This document shows, piece after piece, positions 25,126 to 34,657 of a stretch of DNA of 64,000 nt (its first letter is position 1; every line of letters starts with the position of its first letter). The position numbers and the translations under genes are program-made. Location: contig NZ_FLQX01000101.1 of NCBI RefSeq assembly GCF_900089955.1, positions 1 through 64,000 on the forward strand, written 5' to 3'. The stretch comes from Candidatus Accumulibacter aalborgensis. Lineage in GTDB: Bacteria > Pseudomonadota > Gammaproteobacteria > Burkholderiales > Rhodocyclaceae. The notes beneath the pieces were generated by a model that was given only the letters and a program-made list of their open reading frames with translations, ran no database searches and was not told the origin of the DNA.

Positions 25126-27276
25126 TCAGCGCATCTGGGTTTCCAGCGCGCTGGCTGCCGGCAGAATCTGCGCTGCTAGCCGCGGATCGGCTTTGAGCAG
25201 GCCGATCTCGTCGCTCAGAATATGGGCACTCTCGGTCAAGAGCACATCCTTGGCCTTCTTCTGCTCTTGTTCTTCAGCCAGATCGGCGCTCAGGGCGCGT
25301 TCGTTGGCCAGCAGGCCGTCGTCCTGGTGGGCCGCTTTCTGTGCGGTGGACTCGTTTTTGCCGGCACGCGATTTCTGTTTTGCCTCCTGCTTGTCGCGGT
25401 CGGCACGACGTTCCGTTTCGTTGAGCGAAATCTGGTTCTTCTTGCGCAGAGCCTTGAACTCGGCGATATCTTCGAGCAGGTATTGAAAGTCCTTGTCTTT
25501 TGCCACGCGCGCATCGTGGCGGGAGCGCAGGACCGGAAGCACCGTCGTCACGCGGCCGGAGGGGGCAAAGTCAACGGCCTTGATCTGTGTCCAGGGCAGC
25601 GCGTTTTCGGAGCTTGCCTCGCGAAATTCGTCGGCTTCGCTCGTGCTCGGGAAAACGATGTCGGGGCTGACTCCGCGCAGTTGGGTGCTGCCCCCATTGA
25701 CGCGAAAGAACTGGGCGATGGTCATCTTCAGCTCGCCCAGTGGCGATTTTTCCTCCTTGGCGACTTCGTTGAGGTGGATCACCGTCTGCACGGTGCCCTT
25801 GCCATAACTCTTTTCGCCGATGACCAGGCCGCGACCGTAGTCCTGGATCGCCGCAGCGACGATTTCCGATGCCGACGCCGAGCCACGATTGATCAGCACG
25901 GCGAGCGGACCGGCCCAGACGAAACCGCTGTGCTTGTCGTTTTCGATCCGCACTTGTCCTTGCGCATTGCGTTGCTGGACCACGGGCCCCTTGTCGATGA
26001 ACAGGCCAGTCAAGTCGACCGCTTCGCTCAGCGAGCCGCCGCCGTTGTTGCGCAGATCGATCAGGACGCCGTCGACTTTCTCCTTTTTCAACTCGCCCAG
26101 CAGGCGCTCGACGTCACGGGTGGCGCTCTTGTAGTTCGGGTCGCCTTTTCGGCGCGCGTCGAAATCTTCATAGAAAGTGGGCAGGGAAATGACGCCGATC
26201 CGGCGGGTGATCATTCCGTCTCTGGTCTCGATGATCGACTTCTTCGCCGCTTGAGCTTCGATGCTGATCTTTGCGCGGCCCAGGGGAATCAGCGTCGGCT
26301 TGCCGTCGGGGCTGGCATCGGCCGGCAGGACCGAGAGCATCACGGTGGTGTCCTTTTCGCCGCGAATCAGTGCGACGACGTCGTCGATACGCCAGCCGAG
26401 TACATCCGTGACCGGTGCCTGTGTTCCTTGCCCGACGCCGACGATCCTGTCGCCGACCTTGAGCTTTCCCGACAGAGCCGCCGGGCCGCCCGGAACGAGT
26501 TCACGAATCGTGGTGTACTCGTCGCGTTCCTGCAGCACAGCGCCGATGCCGACCAGCGACAGGCGCATCGAGATGTCAAAATCGTTTGCCGCGCGCGGCC
26601 CGAGGTAGTTGGTGTGCGGGTCCATGGCTGTCGCGTAGGCGTTCAGGAAGATCTGGAAAGCGTCCTCGCTCTTGATTCTGGCGTTGCGCGTCAGGTAGTT
26701 CTCATAGCGCTTGTCCAGGGTGGTGCGGATCGCCGCGTCGTCTTTCCCGGCCAGCTTCAGCCGCAGCCAATCGTTCTTGACGCGTTTGCGCCACAACTCC
26801 CGGATCTCGTCTTCGTTCTTCGCCCAGGGCACTTTATCGCGCACGTAGGGGTAGCTCTCTTTCAACGTGAAGTCAGGTTGTTGCTTGAGGAGCTGGCGTG
26901 CATAGGAGACCCTCTCGGCAAGACGCTGCCGCTGAAGGTTGAACATCGCAAACGGGATGCTCAGGTCCTGCTTGAGGATCGCGTCATCCAGTTGCGTCCG
27001 TGCGCTGGCAAAACGGTCGATATCGGACTGCAGAAAGAAGTTCTTTTCCTTATCCAGCGATTCCACATAGTGGGCGAAGATCTTTTCCGACATGGCGTCG
27101 TCAAGCGGCGCGGCCTTGTAGTGGTAGCGCGTGAGGATCTGCGCGGACCACAGGGCGGCTTGCGCTTGCTGCGGCTGCGGAAGGAGCAGCGCCAGCTCGG
27201 AACCTTGGGGATCGAGTGCCCACGCCGGGGCTGTGAGCAGCCAGGCGAGCAGAATCCATAACATCTTCTTCGTCAT
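25126..27276 (-). CDS. prc: Tail-specific periplasmic protease Prc (CtpA family)
   Basis: Prc is a periplasmic protease that cleaves proteins from their C-terminal tails and controls peptidoglycan hydrolases. The 716-aa protein has a signal peptide (LWILLAWLLTAPAWA), an N-terminal helical domain (about 40-230), a PDZ domain (about 235-320; GIGAVLQERDEY, KLKVGDRIVGVGQG), and the S41 peptidase domain (about 350-560). The catalytic Ser468 (GSASASE) and Lys493 (YGKGTVQ) are 25 residues apart, as in E. coli Prc. A DUF3340-like charged tail follows (about 580-716). The start has GGAGAGAG just upstream. It is convergent with the CAP gene. Confidence 0.93.
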   Translation of the reverse strand: MTKKMLWILLAWLLTAPAWALDPQGSELALLLPQPQQAQAALWSAQILTRYHYKAAPLDDAMSEKIFAHYVESLDKEKNFFLQSDIDRFASARTQLDDAILKQDLSIPFAMFNLQRQRLAERVSYARQLLKQQPDFTLKESYPYVRDKVPWAKNEDEIRELWRKRVKNDWLRLKLAGKDDAAIRTTLDKRYENYLTRNARIKSEDAFQIFLNAYATAMDPHTNYLGPRAANDFDISMRLSLVGIGAVLQERDEYTTIRELVPGGPAALSGKLKVGDRIVGVGQGTQAPVTDVLGWRIDDVVALIRGEKDTTVMLSVLPADASPDGKPTLIPLGRAKISIEAQAAKKSIIETRDGMITRRIGVISLPTFYEDFDARRKGDPNYKSATRDVERLLGELKKEKVDGVLIDLRNNGGGSLSEAVDLTGLFIDKGPVVQQRNAQGQVRIENDKHSGFVWAGPLAVLINRGSASASEIVAAAIQDYGRGLVIGEKSYGKGTVQTVIHLNEVAKEEKSPLGELKMTIAQFFRVNGGSTQLRGVSPDIVFPSTSEADEFREASSENALPWTQIKAVDFAPSGRVTTVLPVLRSRHDARVAKDKDFQYLLEDIAEFKALRKKNQISLNETERRADRDKQEAKQKSRAGKNESTAQKAAHQDDGLLANERALSADLAEEQEQKKAKDVLLTESAHILSDEIGLLKADPRLAAQILPAASALETQMR

Positions 27277-27376
27277 TCACTCTCTCCGGAATTTTTCAGC
27301 GCGACGCGCCAACGCGAGTTTCCCACATCTGGCGAACACCGTCGTATAGAATTCCCGGGTCACCTGGAGTTAGCGC

Positions 27377-28429
27377 ATGCATGTCCTGCCCATCGATAAA
27401 CTCGCCGACGCGCTGCTCAAGCGCTGGTTGATCGGGCTTGGCCTGAGCTGTGTACTGTGGGTACTTGCCTACAGTCAATTGACCGCGTTTGCCGATGCGC
27501 TGGTCAGCGTGCTGGGTCTTTCGCGGCAAACGCACTTCGGCGAAGCGGTGCATTTTTTCTTCTATGATACCCCCAAGGTGCTCCTGCTACTGACGGGGAT
27601 CGTCTTCGTCATGGGAATCATCCAGACCTTCTTTTCGCCTGAGCGCACCCGGGCGCTGCTGTCCGGCAAACGCGAAGGCGTCGGCAATGTGCTGGCCGCA
27701 ACGCTGGGCATCGTGACGCCGTTCTGCTCGTGCTCGGCGGTTCCTCTGTTCATCGGTTTCCTCTCCGCCGGCGTGCCGCTCGGGGTCACTTTCTCGTTCC
27801 TGATCGCGGCGCCGATGGTCAATGAAATAGCCCTGGCGCTCCTTTTCGGCATGTTCGGCTGGAAAGTGGCTGGCCTCTACCTCGGCCTGGGGCTGGTGGT
27901 GGCCATCGTCGCCGGTCTGGTGATCGGCAAGCTGAAGATGGAACGTCACCTCGAGGATTGGGTCCAGAAAATCCTTGCCGCTCCGCCTGCTCAGGTGCCC
28001 GGCGAGCGGATTTCCTGGCTGGAACGCTTCGCAGCGGGCGGTGCGCACGTGCGGGAAATCGTCGGCAAGGTCTGGCCGTACATTCTGGCGGGAATTGCTC
28101 TGGGTGCTGGCATTCACGGTTACGTGCCGGAGGATTTCATGGCCTCGTTCATGGGCCGGGATGTCTGGTGGGCGGTGCCGGCAGCGGTTCTGCTCGGGGT
28201 ACCGATGTATACCAATGCCGCGGGGATCATTCCCATTGTCGAAGCGCTGATCGGCAAAGGCGCTGCGCTGGGTACGGTCCTGGCTTTCATGATGGCGGTG
28301 ATCGCTCTTTCTGCGCCGGAGATGATCATTCTGAGGAAAGCACTGAAGCCGACCTTGATCGCCACCTTTGCCGGTGTCGTGGCGAGTGGCATTCTTGCTG
28401 TCGGCTACATTTTCAACTGGCTGTTATGA
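27377..28429 (+). CDS. ArsP/DUF318-family permease
   Basis: The 350-aa integral membrane protein has about 8-9 hydrophobic segments in two halves. A Cys-rich signature TPFCSCSAVPLFIGF lies at the end of the first half (about 115-130), and a matching turn VLLGVPMYTNAAGI in the second. This is the Pfam ArsP_1/DUF318 (YraQ-like) family, some members of which export organoarsenicals. The conserved Cys pair probably binds a thiophilic substrate. A small CxxC protein follows 23 bp downstream, and the pairing is common. The true substrate here is not known. Confidence 0.85.
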   Translation: MHVLPIDKLADALLKRWLIGLGLSCVLWVLAYSQLTAFADALVSVLGLSRQTHFGEAVHFFFYDTPKVLLLLTGIVFVMGIIQTFFSPERTRALLSGKREGVGNVLAATLGIVTPFCSCSAVPLFIGFLSAGVPLGVTFSFLIAAPMVNEIALALLFGMFGWKVAGLYLGLGLVVAIVAGLVIGKLKMERHLEDWVQKILAAPPAQVPGERISWLERFAAGGAHVREIVGKVWPYILAGIALGAGIHGYVPEDFMASFMGRDVWWAVPAAVLLGVPMYTNAAGIIPIVEALIGKGAALGTVLAFMMAVIALSAPEMIILRKALKPTLIATFAGVVASGILAVGYIFNWLL

Positions 28430-28452
28430 TTCGTGCTGAAAAAGGATAATCC

Positions 28453-28683
28453 ATGAAAAACATCAAGGTTCTCGGCACCGGCTGTGCCAACTGTCGCTCG
28501 ACGGTTGCCCTGGTCGAGGCGGTGGCCAGGGAAAAGGGTGCCGAGGTGACGATCGAGAAGGTCGAGAGCCTGCCCGATATAATGCGTTATGGCGTTATAT
28601 CCACCCCCGGCGTGGTGCTCGACGGGAAGGTCGTGCATGCCGGAGGCGTGCCCACGCGCAGCAAGGTCGAAGGTTGGTTCTGA
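28453..28683 (+). CDS. Small CxxC thioredoxin-fold protein
   Basis: The 76-aa protein has a thioredoxin-like fold with GTGCANCRST (Cys11 and Cys14) at the start of helix 1 and a cis-Pro-like loop ISTPGVVLDGKVVHAGG. It belongs to the small redox-active disulfide proteins that accompany DUF318/ArsP permeases. It may reduce or deliver the substrate of the permease, or receive metal from it. No signal peptide; probably cytoplasmic. Confidence 0.85.
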   Translation: MKNIKVLGTGCANCRSTVALVEAVAREKGAEVTIEKVESLPDIMRYGVISTPGVVLDGKVVHAGGVPTRSKVEGWF

Positions 28684-28691
28684 ACAGGGTA

Positions 28692-28719
28692 AACGGCGAG
28701 AGCCGCGGTTCTTGCCGTT
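28692..28719. terminator. Inverted repeat between convergent genes
   Basis: Arms AACGGC (28692-28697) and GCCGTT (28714-28719) enclose a partly pairing AGA-GCCGCGG-TTCT centre. It lies between the CxxC gene and the CoA-transferase, which end facing each other. A T-rich tail is missing, so it is only a likely transcription boundary. Confidence 0.4.
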
Positions 28720-28772
28720 CTGCCATGGGCCAGCCGGGTCCAATTCACACCTTCCCGTGAGCCAGTCCGGAC

Positions 28773-30776
28773 TTATCCTTCCCTGACGTGCGCTTCGGCC
28801 TCGGCCGCCGTTTCATAGCTGCGCGCGGCGATCTTCCGCTTCTCCAGCGCCTCGCCCAGCTTGGCGCGCAGGAAGGTATTGGAGGTAAACCGCGTCACGT
28901 TATGGTAGTGGGTTTCGACTACCTCCTTGACCATCTCGATGTAGTCGTCGACGAGTTCGGGAAGGATGGAAAAGCGGTCATAATTGACGATCGCATAGAC
29001 CTTGTGGCCGACCGGCGCGAGCTTGTCCCGGACCGCATGCTGAACGCGTTGGATGTCACTCTGGTTGCGAATGCTCAGACCCTCGAAGTTGAGGAAGAAG
29101 AGGTTCTTGGCGGCATCGTACGAGAGGCGATCGGCCATCGGAATGGCGAGCATTTCCGACCGGAGTTTCATCGGCTCTTCGCAGAAAATCCGGCCGTCCA
29201 TCAGCGCGGGTTCGCAGTGCATTACCGGAACGAAATCCATGCGGTCGAGGATGTCCTTCTGTAGATCGACACCGGGGGCGATCTCGATCAGTTCCAGCCC
29301 TTCGGAGCAGAGCCGGAAGACACAGCGCTCGGTCACGTAGAGGACGGTCATGCCACTCTTCAGCGCCTGCGGGCCGCTGAAAGTCCGGTGCTCGACCTGG
29401 TCGACAAACTTTACGGCCTTGCCGTCCTCGAGGATGCGCAGTTTGCCGTCCTCGAGCGCAACTTCGAGGCTGCCGGCAGTGAATGTACCGACAAAGACCA
29501 CTTTCTTGGCGTTCTGGGAAATGTTGATGAAGCCGCCGGCACCGGCCAGGCGCGGGCCGAATTTGGAGACATTGAGGTTGCCCTCCTTGTCCGCCTGCGC
29601 GAGGCCAAGAAACGCAATGTCCAGGCCGCCACCGTCGTAGAAGTCGAACTGGCTCGGCTGATCGATGATCGCTGCGGCATTGGTCGATGCCCCGAAGTTG
29701 AGGCCGCCGGCCGGGATGCCGCCGATCACGCCGGGTTCGGCGGTCATCGTCATCAGGTCGGAGATTTGCTCCTCGGCGGCGATATTGGCCACTCCTTCCG
29801 GCATGCCGATGCCGAGATTGACGACGGCATTGGCCTTGAGCTCAAACGCCGCCCGACGACAGATGATCTTGCGCTCGCTCATCGGCATCGCGGCAATGGC
29901 CGACAGCGGCACCCTGATCTCGCCGGCAAAAGCCGCACTATACTGTTCGGCGAAGGTCTGCATGTGGTATTCGGGTTTTTCGGCGACCACCACGCAATCG
30001 ACCAGAATGCCCGGTATCTTGACCTGCCGCGGATTGAGAGTGCCACGTTCGGCAATGCGCTCGACCTGGACGATGACGATACCGCCCGAGTTCCTGGCGG
30101 CCATCGCAATGGCTTGCGCTTCCAGGGTCAACGCTTCCTTTTCCATGGTTACGTTGCCATCAGGGTCGGCCGTCGTGCCGCGGATGATGCCGACATTGAT
30201 CGGGAACGCCTTGTAGAAGAGGTATTCCTCGCCGTCGATCTCCATCACGCGAACGATATCTGCGGTCGTCTTGTCGTTCAGCTTGCCGCCCCCGAAACGC
30301 GGGTCGACAAAGGTTCCCAGGCCGACGCGAGTGATCGTTCCCGGCTTGCCGGCGGCGATATCACGATAGAGGTGGGTGATCACGCCTTGCGGCAGGTTGT
30401 AGGCCTCGATTCGATTCGCCACCGCCAGTTGCTGCAGCGTGGGCACCAGCCCCCAGTGTCCGCCGATGACGCGGCTGACCAGGCCGTCGTGGCCGAAGTG
30501 GTTGAGTCCGCGAGTCTTGCCGTCACCCTGTCCGGCCGCGTACACCAGGGTCAGGTTGCAGGGCCGGCCGAGGCCGTGGACGTCCTCACTCTCACCTTCG
30601 AGAAAAAGCTCTTCCAGGGCAATGGCGATATTCTCGGCGAAGCCGATACCGACGAAACCGCCGGTCGCGACGGTATCGCCATCGCGAATCAAACGCACCG
30701 CGTCGCGCGGGGAGACCACCTTGCCGGTATCGGAAGCGCGTAACGACGAGGCCATGGGATGATTGGCAAGAGGCAT
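28773..30776 (-). CDS. Acyl-CoA:acetate/3-ketoacid CoA-transferase (fused alpha and beta)
   Basis: The 667-aa protein carries both halves of a class I CoA-transferase. The first half (about 15-320) has the [18 protein letters not shown] glycine-rich start. The second half (about 325-540) has [14 protein letters not shown] and a GluPro motif in [15 protein letters not shown], where Glu is the expected covalent CoA carrier. An extra C-terminal domain of about 120 residues follows. The frame can be extended to a TTG at 30821, but ATG 30776 with CTGGAG upstream is better. A GntP-type permease lies immediately upstream on the same strand, suggesting uptake and activation of one organic acid. Confidence 0.88.
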   Translation of the reverse strand: MPLANHPMASSLRASDTGKVVSPRDAVRLIRDGDTVATGGFVGIGFAENIAIALEELFLEGESEDVHGLGRPCNLTLVYAAGQGDGKTRGLNHFGHDGLVSRVIGGHWGLVPTLQQLAVANRIEAYNLPQGVITHLYRDIAAGKPGTITRVGLGTFVDPRFGGGKLNDKTTADIVRVMEIDGEEYLFYKAFPINVGIIRGTTADPDGNVTMEKEALTLEAQAIAMAARNSGGIVIVQVERIAERGTLNPRQVKIPGILVDCVVVAEKPEYHMQTFAEQYSAAFAGEIRVPLSAIAAMPMSERKIICRRAAFELKANAVVNLGIGMPEGVANIAAEEQISDLMTMTAEPGVIGGIPAGGLNFGASTNAAAIIDQPSQFDFYDGGGLDIAFLGLAQADKEGNLNVSKFGPRLAGAGGFINISQNAKKVVFVGTFTAGSLEVALEDGKLRILEDGKAVKFVDQVEHRTFSGPQALKSGMTVLYVTERCVFRLCSEGLELIEIAPGVDLQKDILDRMDFVPVMHCEPALMDGRIFCEEPMKLRSEMLAIPMADRLSYDAAKNLFFLNFEGLSIRNQSDIQRVQHAVRDKLAPVGHKVYAIVNYDRFSILPELVDDYIEMVKEVVETHYHNVTRFTSNTFLRAKLGEALEKRKIAARSYETAAEAEAHVREG

Positions 30777-30813
30777 GACTTGTCTCCAGTGGAGTGATGG
30801 CTTGCGGATGGAA

Positions 30814-32211
30814 TCAGACAATCCCGGTCGCGTAGTACACGGCGATGATCACGAAAACGGCCATGGTCTTGATGATGGTGATCGCGAAAATGTCCTTGTA
30901 CGACTGTTTGTGCGTCAGGCCGGTGACCGCCAGCAGGGTAATGACCGCGCCGTTGTGCGGCAGCGTGTCCATGCCGCCGGAGGCCATCGCCGCGACGCGG
31001 TGGAAGACTTCCAGCGGGATGCCTGCGGCGTGCGCGTTGGCGATGAAGGTCTCCGACATGGCGGCCAGCGCAATACTCATGCCTCCAGACGCCGAGCCGG
31101 TGATGCCGGCGAGCGAAGTGACGGTGATCGCTTCGTTGATCAACGGGTTCGGAATCGCCCCGAGCGCGTTGGCGATGACCAGGAAGCCTGGCAGGGCGGC
31201 AATGACGGCGCCGAAACCGTACTCCGATGCCGTGTTGATCGACGCCAGCAGGGCGCCGGCGACCGCCGATTTGGAGCCTTCGGCGAACTTGCTGAGCACG
31301 GTCTTGCCGGCGAAAATGAAGACCGTCAGGATGCCGACCAGCAACGCTCCTTCGACGGCCCAGATGGCGGCGATGCTGGAGATGCTCTGCACCACCGGCT
31401 TGACCGTGCCGATGACCGCCGGAAGGAAGGAGACTTCCTTGCCGTAGAGGTCCGGAATGATGTTGGTGAACACCTTGTTCACCACGCCGACCATGACCAG
31501 CGGCAGGATGGCGATCCACGGGTTGGCCAGGTTCTCGTGCTCGAAAGCGACTGGTTCGTTCAGCAGGTCAGTACCGTAGCCTTCATTCGCCGCCAGTGCG
31601 CGGCGGCGCATCCATTCGAGATAGGCCATGCCGCAGGTCATGATGAACACCGCGCCGATCACTCCTAGCCAGGGTGCCGCCCAGGTCGTCGTTTTGAAGA
31701 AGGTCGTCGGGATGATGTTCTGGATCTGCGGCGTGCCAGGCAGGGCGTCCATGGTGATCGTAAACGCCCCGAGGGCGATCGTTCCCGGGATCAACCGTTT
31801 GGGAATTCGGCTCGCCTTGAACATTTCGGCGGCGAACGGATAAACGGCAAAAACCACGACGAACAGCGAGACGCCACCGTAAGTCAGAATCGCGCAGACC
31901 AGGACAATCGACAGCATCGCCCGTTGCGGACCGAGCAGATTGATCACCGAAGCGACGATCGACTTCGAGAAACCGGACAGTTCGATCACCTTGCCGAACA
32001 CCGCGCCGAGCAGGAATACGGGGAAGTAGTTCTTCACAAAGCCGACCATCTTGTCCATGAACAGGCCGGTAAACATCGGCGCGACCATGCCGGGGTCGGT
32101 GAGCAGCACTGCGCCGAGTGCCGCCACTGGCGCAAAAAGGATGACACTGTAGCCGCGGTAAGCGACAAACATGAGGAAGCACAAGGCTGCCAGAACGATC
32201 ACAAAATCCAT
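30814..32211 (-). CDS. GntP-family organic acid permease
   Basis: The 465-aa membrane protein has about 12 hydrophobic segments and family motifs of GntP/CitMHS-like transporters ([35 protein letters not shown]). These carry gluconate, short hydroxy acids or similar carboxylates with protons. It starts at 32211 with GGAGAGG about 10 nt upstream and ends 38 bp before the CoA-transferase ATG, so both probably form one operon. The likely job is import of an acid that the CoA-transferase activates. Confidence 0.85.
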   Translation of the reverse strand: MDFVIVLAALCFLMFVAYRGYSVILFAPVAALGAVLLTDPGMVAPMFTGLFMDKMVGFVKNYFPVFLLGAVFGKVIELSGFSKSIVASVINLLGPQRAMLSIVLVCAILTYGGVSLFVVVFAVYPFAAEMFKASRIPKRLIPGTIALGAFTITMDALPGTPQIQNIIPTTFFKTTTWAAPWLGVIGAVFIMTCGMAYLEWMRRRALAANEGYGTDLLNEPVAFEHENLANPWIAILPLVMVGVVNKVFTNIIPDLYGKEVSFLPAVIGTVKPVVQSISSIAAIWAVEGALLVGILTVFIFAGKTVLSKFAEGSKSAVAGALLASINTASEYGFGAVIAALPGFLVIANALGAIPNPLINEAITVTSLAGITGSASGGMSIALAAMSETFIANAHAAGIPLEVFHRVAAMASGGMDTLPHNGAVITLLAVTGLTHKQSYKDIFAITIIKTMAVFVIIAVYYATGIV

Positions 32212-32498
32212 TGCTGTTTTTCCTCTCCACCTAATGAATCAAAGGTAGCGGGCTGTCGGAAAACCGTGTTGCCCGCTCGCTGCTTGCTACTGTTTACTGG
32301 TGACCGTTGGTCATTCTGACCCGAGCGTTTTGTGGGCAGCGGCAGTCTGCACCCAGACTGACTGTAAACGCAACCCTGATGTTATTGTCGTTTCGGAAAG
32401 GCGCAGGAACTGCTAGACTCGAACGAGCCTACGGACACCCGTGGAGCGTGGCTATTTTTTCGGCGCAGGCCGGCGCCAACCGACCAGGAGGAGACAGC

Positions 32499-33014
32499 AT
32501 GGGTTTTTTTGATTTTGTCAAGGAAGCAGGCGAGAAGCTCTTTCATGCCAAGGACGCCGAGGCCGCTTCCGACGCAGTGGCCAGCGCGCCCGGTGACGAT
32601 GACGCCAAGGCACGACTCGATGAGATGAACCGCACGGCGGGGGACGCCATCGAGGCCTACATCAATACCCAGGATCTGACGGTGACGGGGCTGACCGTGA
32701 CCTTCGACGGCGCCACCTCGACGGCAACGGTCTTCGGTGTCGCCGGCGACCAGGCGAGCAAGGAGAAAATCCTGCTCTGCTGTGGCAACGTGACCGGCGT
32801 TTCCCAGGTCAACGACATGATGTCGGTTGATCAGAGCGAGCCGGAAGCCACCTTCTACACCGTCGTTTCGGGTGACAACCTGTCGAAGATCGCCAAGCAG
32901 CACTACGACAATGCGAACAAGTACATGGTGATTTTCGAGGCCAACCAGCCGATGCTCAGCCACCCGGACAAGATCTATCCCGGGCAGGTGCTGCGGATTC
33001 CGCCGCTGGAGTAA
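32499..33014 (+). CDS. kbp: Kbp/YgaU-like BON-LysM protein
   Basis: E. coli Kbp (YgaU) is a cytoplasmic potassium-binding protein with BON and LysM domains, used in osmotic stress. The 171-aa protein starts MGFFDFVKEAGEKLF as in that family. It has a BON domain at about 60-110 (LTVTGLTVTFDGAT) and a LysM domain at about 120-170 (YTVVSGDNLSKIAKQHY, KIYPGQVLRIP). The ATG at 32499 has AGGAGGAG 6 nt upstream. There is no signal peptide, so cytoplasmic location fits. Confidence 0.88.
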   Translation: MGFFDFVKEAGEKLFHAKDAEAASDAVASAPGDDDAKARLDEMNRTAGDAIEAYINTQDLTVTGLTVTFDGATSTATVFGVAGDQASKEKILLCCGNVTGVSQVNDMMSVDQSEPEATFYTVVSGDNLSKIAKQHYDNANKYMVIFEANQPMLSHPDKIYPGQVLRIPPLE

Positions 33015-33166
33015 GGTAAGGCTGGCTTTCCAGGCGACGAAGCGGCCCGAAGTGCAAGGGCGGGTCTTCGTGGGTGCTGGCAGGCAGCGTGCTCGCTGCG
33101 CCAGACTGGCAGGTCGCCACCGCGCGACCTGCTTTCGCCTTCCGCCATATTGGTAAGGAGTGGGCA

Positions 33167-33418
33167 ATGGGAATCGTGTGGACGATTGTTCTTGGTTTTG
33201 TCATTGGCGTGATTGCCAAACTGATTCATCCCGGCAAGGAGAACATGGGCTTCATTGTCACTGTGCTGCTCGGCATCGGCGGGTCCTTCCTTGCCGGTGC
33301 GGTCGGTCAGTTCTTCGGCTGGTACCGGGCCGGGGAGGGGGCTGGATTCATCGCCTCGGTGATCATGGCGATCCTGCTGCTGGTCATTTACGGCAAGGTA
33401 CGCGGCGGCTCGTCATAG
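33167..33418 (+). CDS. GlsB/YeaQ/YmgE-family small membrane protein
   Basis: The 83-aa protein has three hydrophobic segments and the family pattern of glycine-rich transglycosylase-associated/GlsB stress proteins (IGVIAKLIHPGKENMGFI, LLGIGGSFLAGAVGQFFG). Such proteins accompany general envelope stress responses. The ATG at 33167 follows AAGGAG. It lies 152 bp after the kbp-like gene. Confidence 0.82.
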   Translation: MGIVWTIVLGFVIGVIAKLIHPGKENMGFIVTVLLGIGGSFLAGAVGQFFGWYRAGEGAGFIASVIMAILLLVIYGKVRGGSS

Positions 33419-33461
33419 TCCTGCCGGACATCGCGGGGGCAGCGGGCTGTCTGATCTCGGG

Positions 33462-34523
33462 CTACTGACCAGAGGCCTGACGAGGCGTCGCCAGACGGCC
33501 GATCATCGCCCGCACGGCGGCGATCTGCCGGCCATCGCGAGTGGCGTAGCCGTCGCCGGAATAGCCCCACCAGTCCCAACAGGCAAACGGGTTGTTCAGC
33601 CACTTCCACGACCCCATCGCCAGGCCGACGCGCGGGACGGTCTGCGGGTAGAGGACGATGATCCGGTTGCTATCCGCCCAGGCGTTGTAGCCGGCGCCAT
33701 CGACGAAACGCCGCCCGATCTGCGCGGCGCTCTGACGACAACCGTGGAATGCGACGTGTATCCGGCAAGGCGAGCTACGGCACGACCGTGGCACATGAAC
33801 ATAGCCTTCGACGGCCAGCCCGGCGTCGATAGCCTTGCCGTCGACGAAGGGGCGCTGGTCGAAGCTCAGCATCTCGCCAGCCGCCGTCGGTGGCTGCAGC
33901 GGGCCAAGCAGATGGGCGAGGATTTCACCCGCCGCATCGAGGTCGCCGCAACGGTTGATGAAAGGCGTTTGCGCGCCGTCGCAGGCGTTGGCTTGCGGAT
34001 CGGCGACCGAGATCATCGCGTGTCCGGCGGCGGGCAGCTTGACGTAGCGAATCGCTGCCGGACTGAGCCAATGGCCGTAGAACTCGGCCAGCCGATCCAT
34101 CACCGGCGTCGTCACCTGGTCATCCTTGCCACCCGAGAAGAGCCACACCCGGTCATCGCGCAGGTTGTCGAGGGGATCGATGCGCCCGGCGCGCGCCAGG
34201 TTTTCGGCGCGCTGCCGCAACTCCGCCAGCGATGGCAGCGGCGCCCAGGACGAAGGCGACATGCAACTGGTCAGCGCGCGCCACGTCGATCCTTCGGCGC
34301 AATCGTACGGTCCGCCGGCAATGACACCGGCGCCGCGCACCAGCTTCGAGTGCGCTACCTGAAACTGGACCGCCATGTAGGCCCCCGACGAGACGCCGGA
34401 GACGGTCAGGCCGCTGAGGTCGGCGCCAAGCCCGGGCAGTGCCGGTGCAGCGACGGCCGTTCCGACCGCCAGGCCGAGGGCGGAAAGGGGTGGCAAAAGG
34501 CTTCGCCAGGCGGGTGCAGTCAT
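33462..34523 (-). CDS. Extracellular type-2 short-chain PHA depolymerase-like esterase
   Basis: The 353-aa protein has a signal peptide (LSALGLAVGTAVAAP) and a catalytic domain of the extracellular type-2 PHA depolymerase family. The lipase box GVSSG puts the nucleophile at Ser46, with the family continuation AYMAVQFQVAHS and GAGVIAGGPYDCA. A conserved His region reads VAFHGCRQS. It may cut polyhydroxyalkanoate oligomers outside the cytoplasm, or other esters. No substrate-binding linker domain is visible. The start has CCGGAG upstream; it faces the YeaQ-like gene. Confidence 0.82.
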   Translation of the reverse strand: MTAPAWRSLLPPLSALGLAVGTAVAAPALPGLGADLSGLTVSGVSSGAYMAVQFQVAHSKLVRGAGVIAGGPYDCAEGSTWRALTSCMSPSSWAPLPSLAELRQRAENLARAGRIDPLDNLRDDRVWLFSGGKDDQVTTPVMDRLAEFYGHWLSPAAIRYVKLPAAGHAMISVADPQANACDGAQTPFINRCGDLDAAGEILAHLLGPLQPPTAAGEMLSFDQRPFVDGKAIDAGLAVEGYVHVPRSCRSSPCRIHVAFHGCRQSAAQIGRRFVDGAGYNAWADSNRIIVLYPQTVPRVGLAMGSWKWLNNPFACWDWWGYSGDGYATRDGRQIAAVRAMIGRLATPRQASGQ

Positions 34524-34657
34524 CGTGGTACTCCGGGCTGATAAACAAACGCTGCGCAGCGAATGCTGGCAGACGGTAGGGATCCTGAGTCGCTGGCGCG
34601 ATTTTCACCTTAAACTGCCGGCTCGACCACTCTTCACCGCGGCCAGCGCGGATCATT

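Noticed and set aside
25222-27261. 679-codon frame opposite prc
   Set aside because: It mirrors the protease gene exactly; the prc frame has a signal peptide, PDZ and catalytic Ser/Lys.
29388-30743. 451-codon frame opposite the CoA-transferase
   Set aside because: Shadow of the CoA-transferase gene; composition is Asp/Arg/His-rich as in other antisense frames here.
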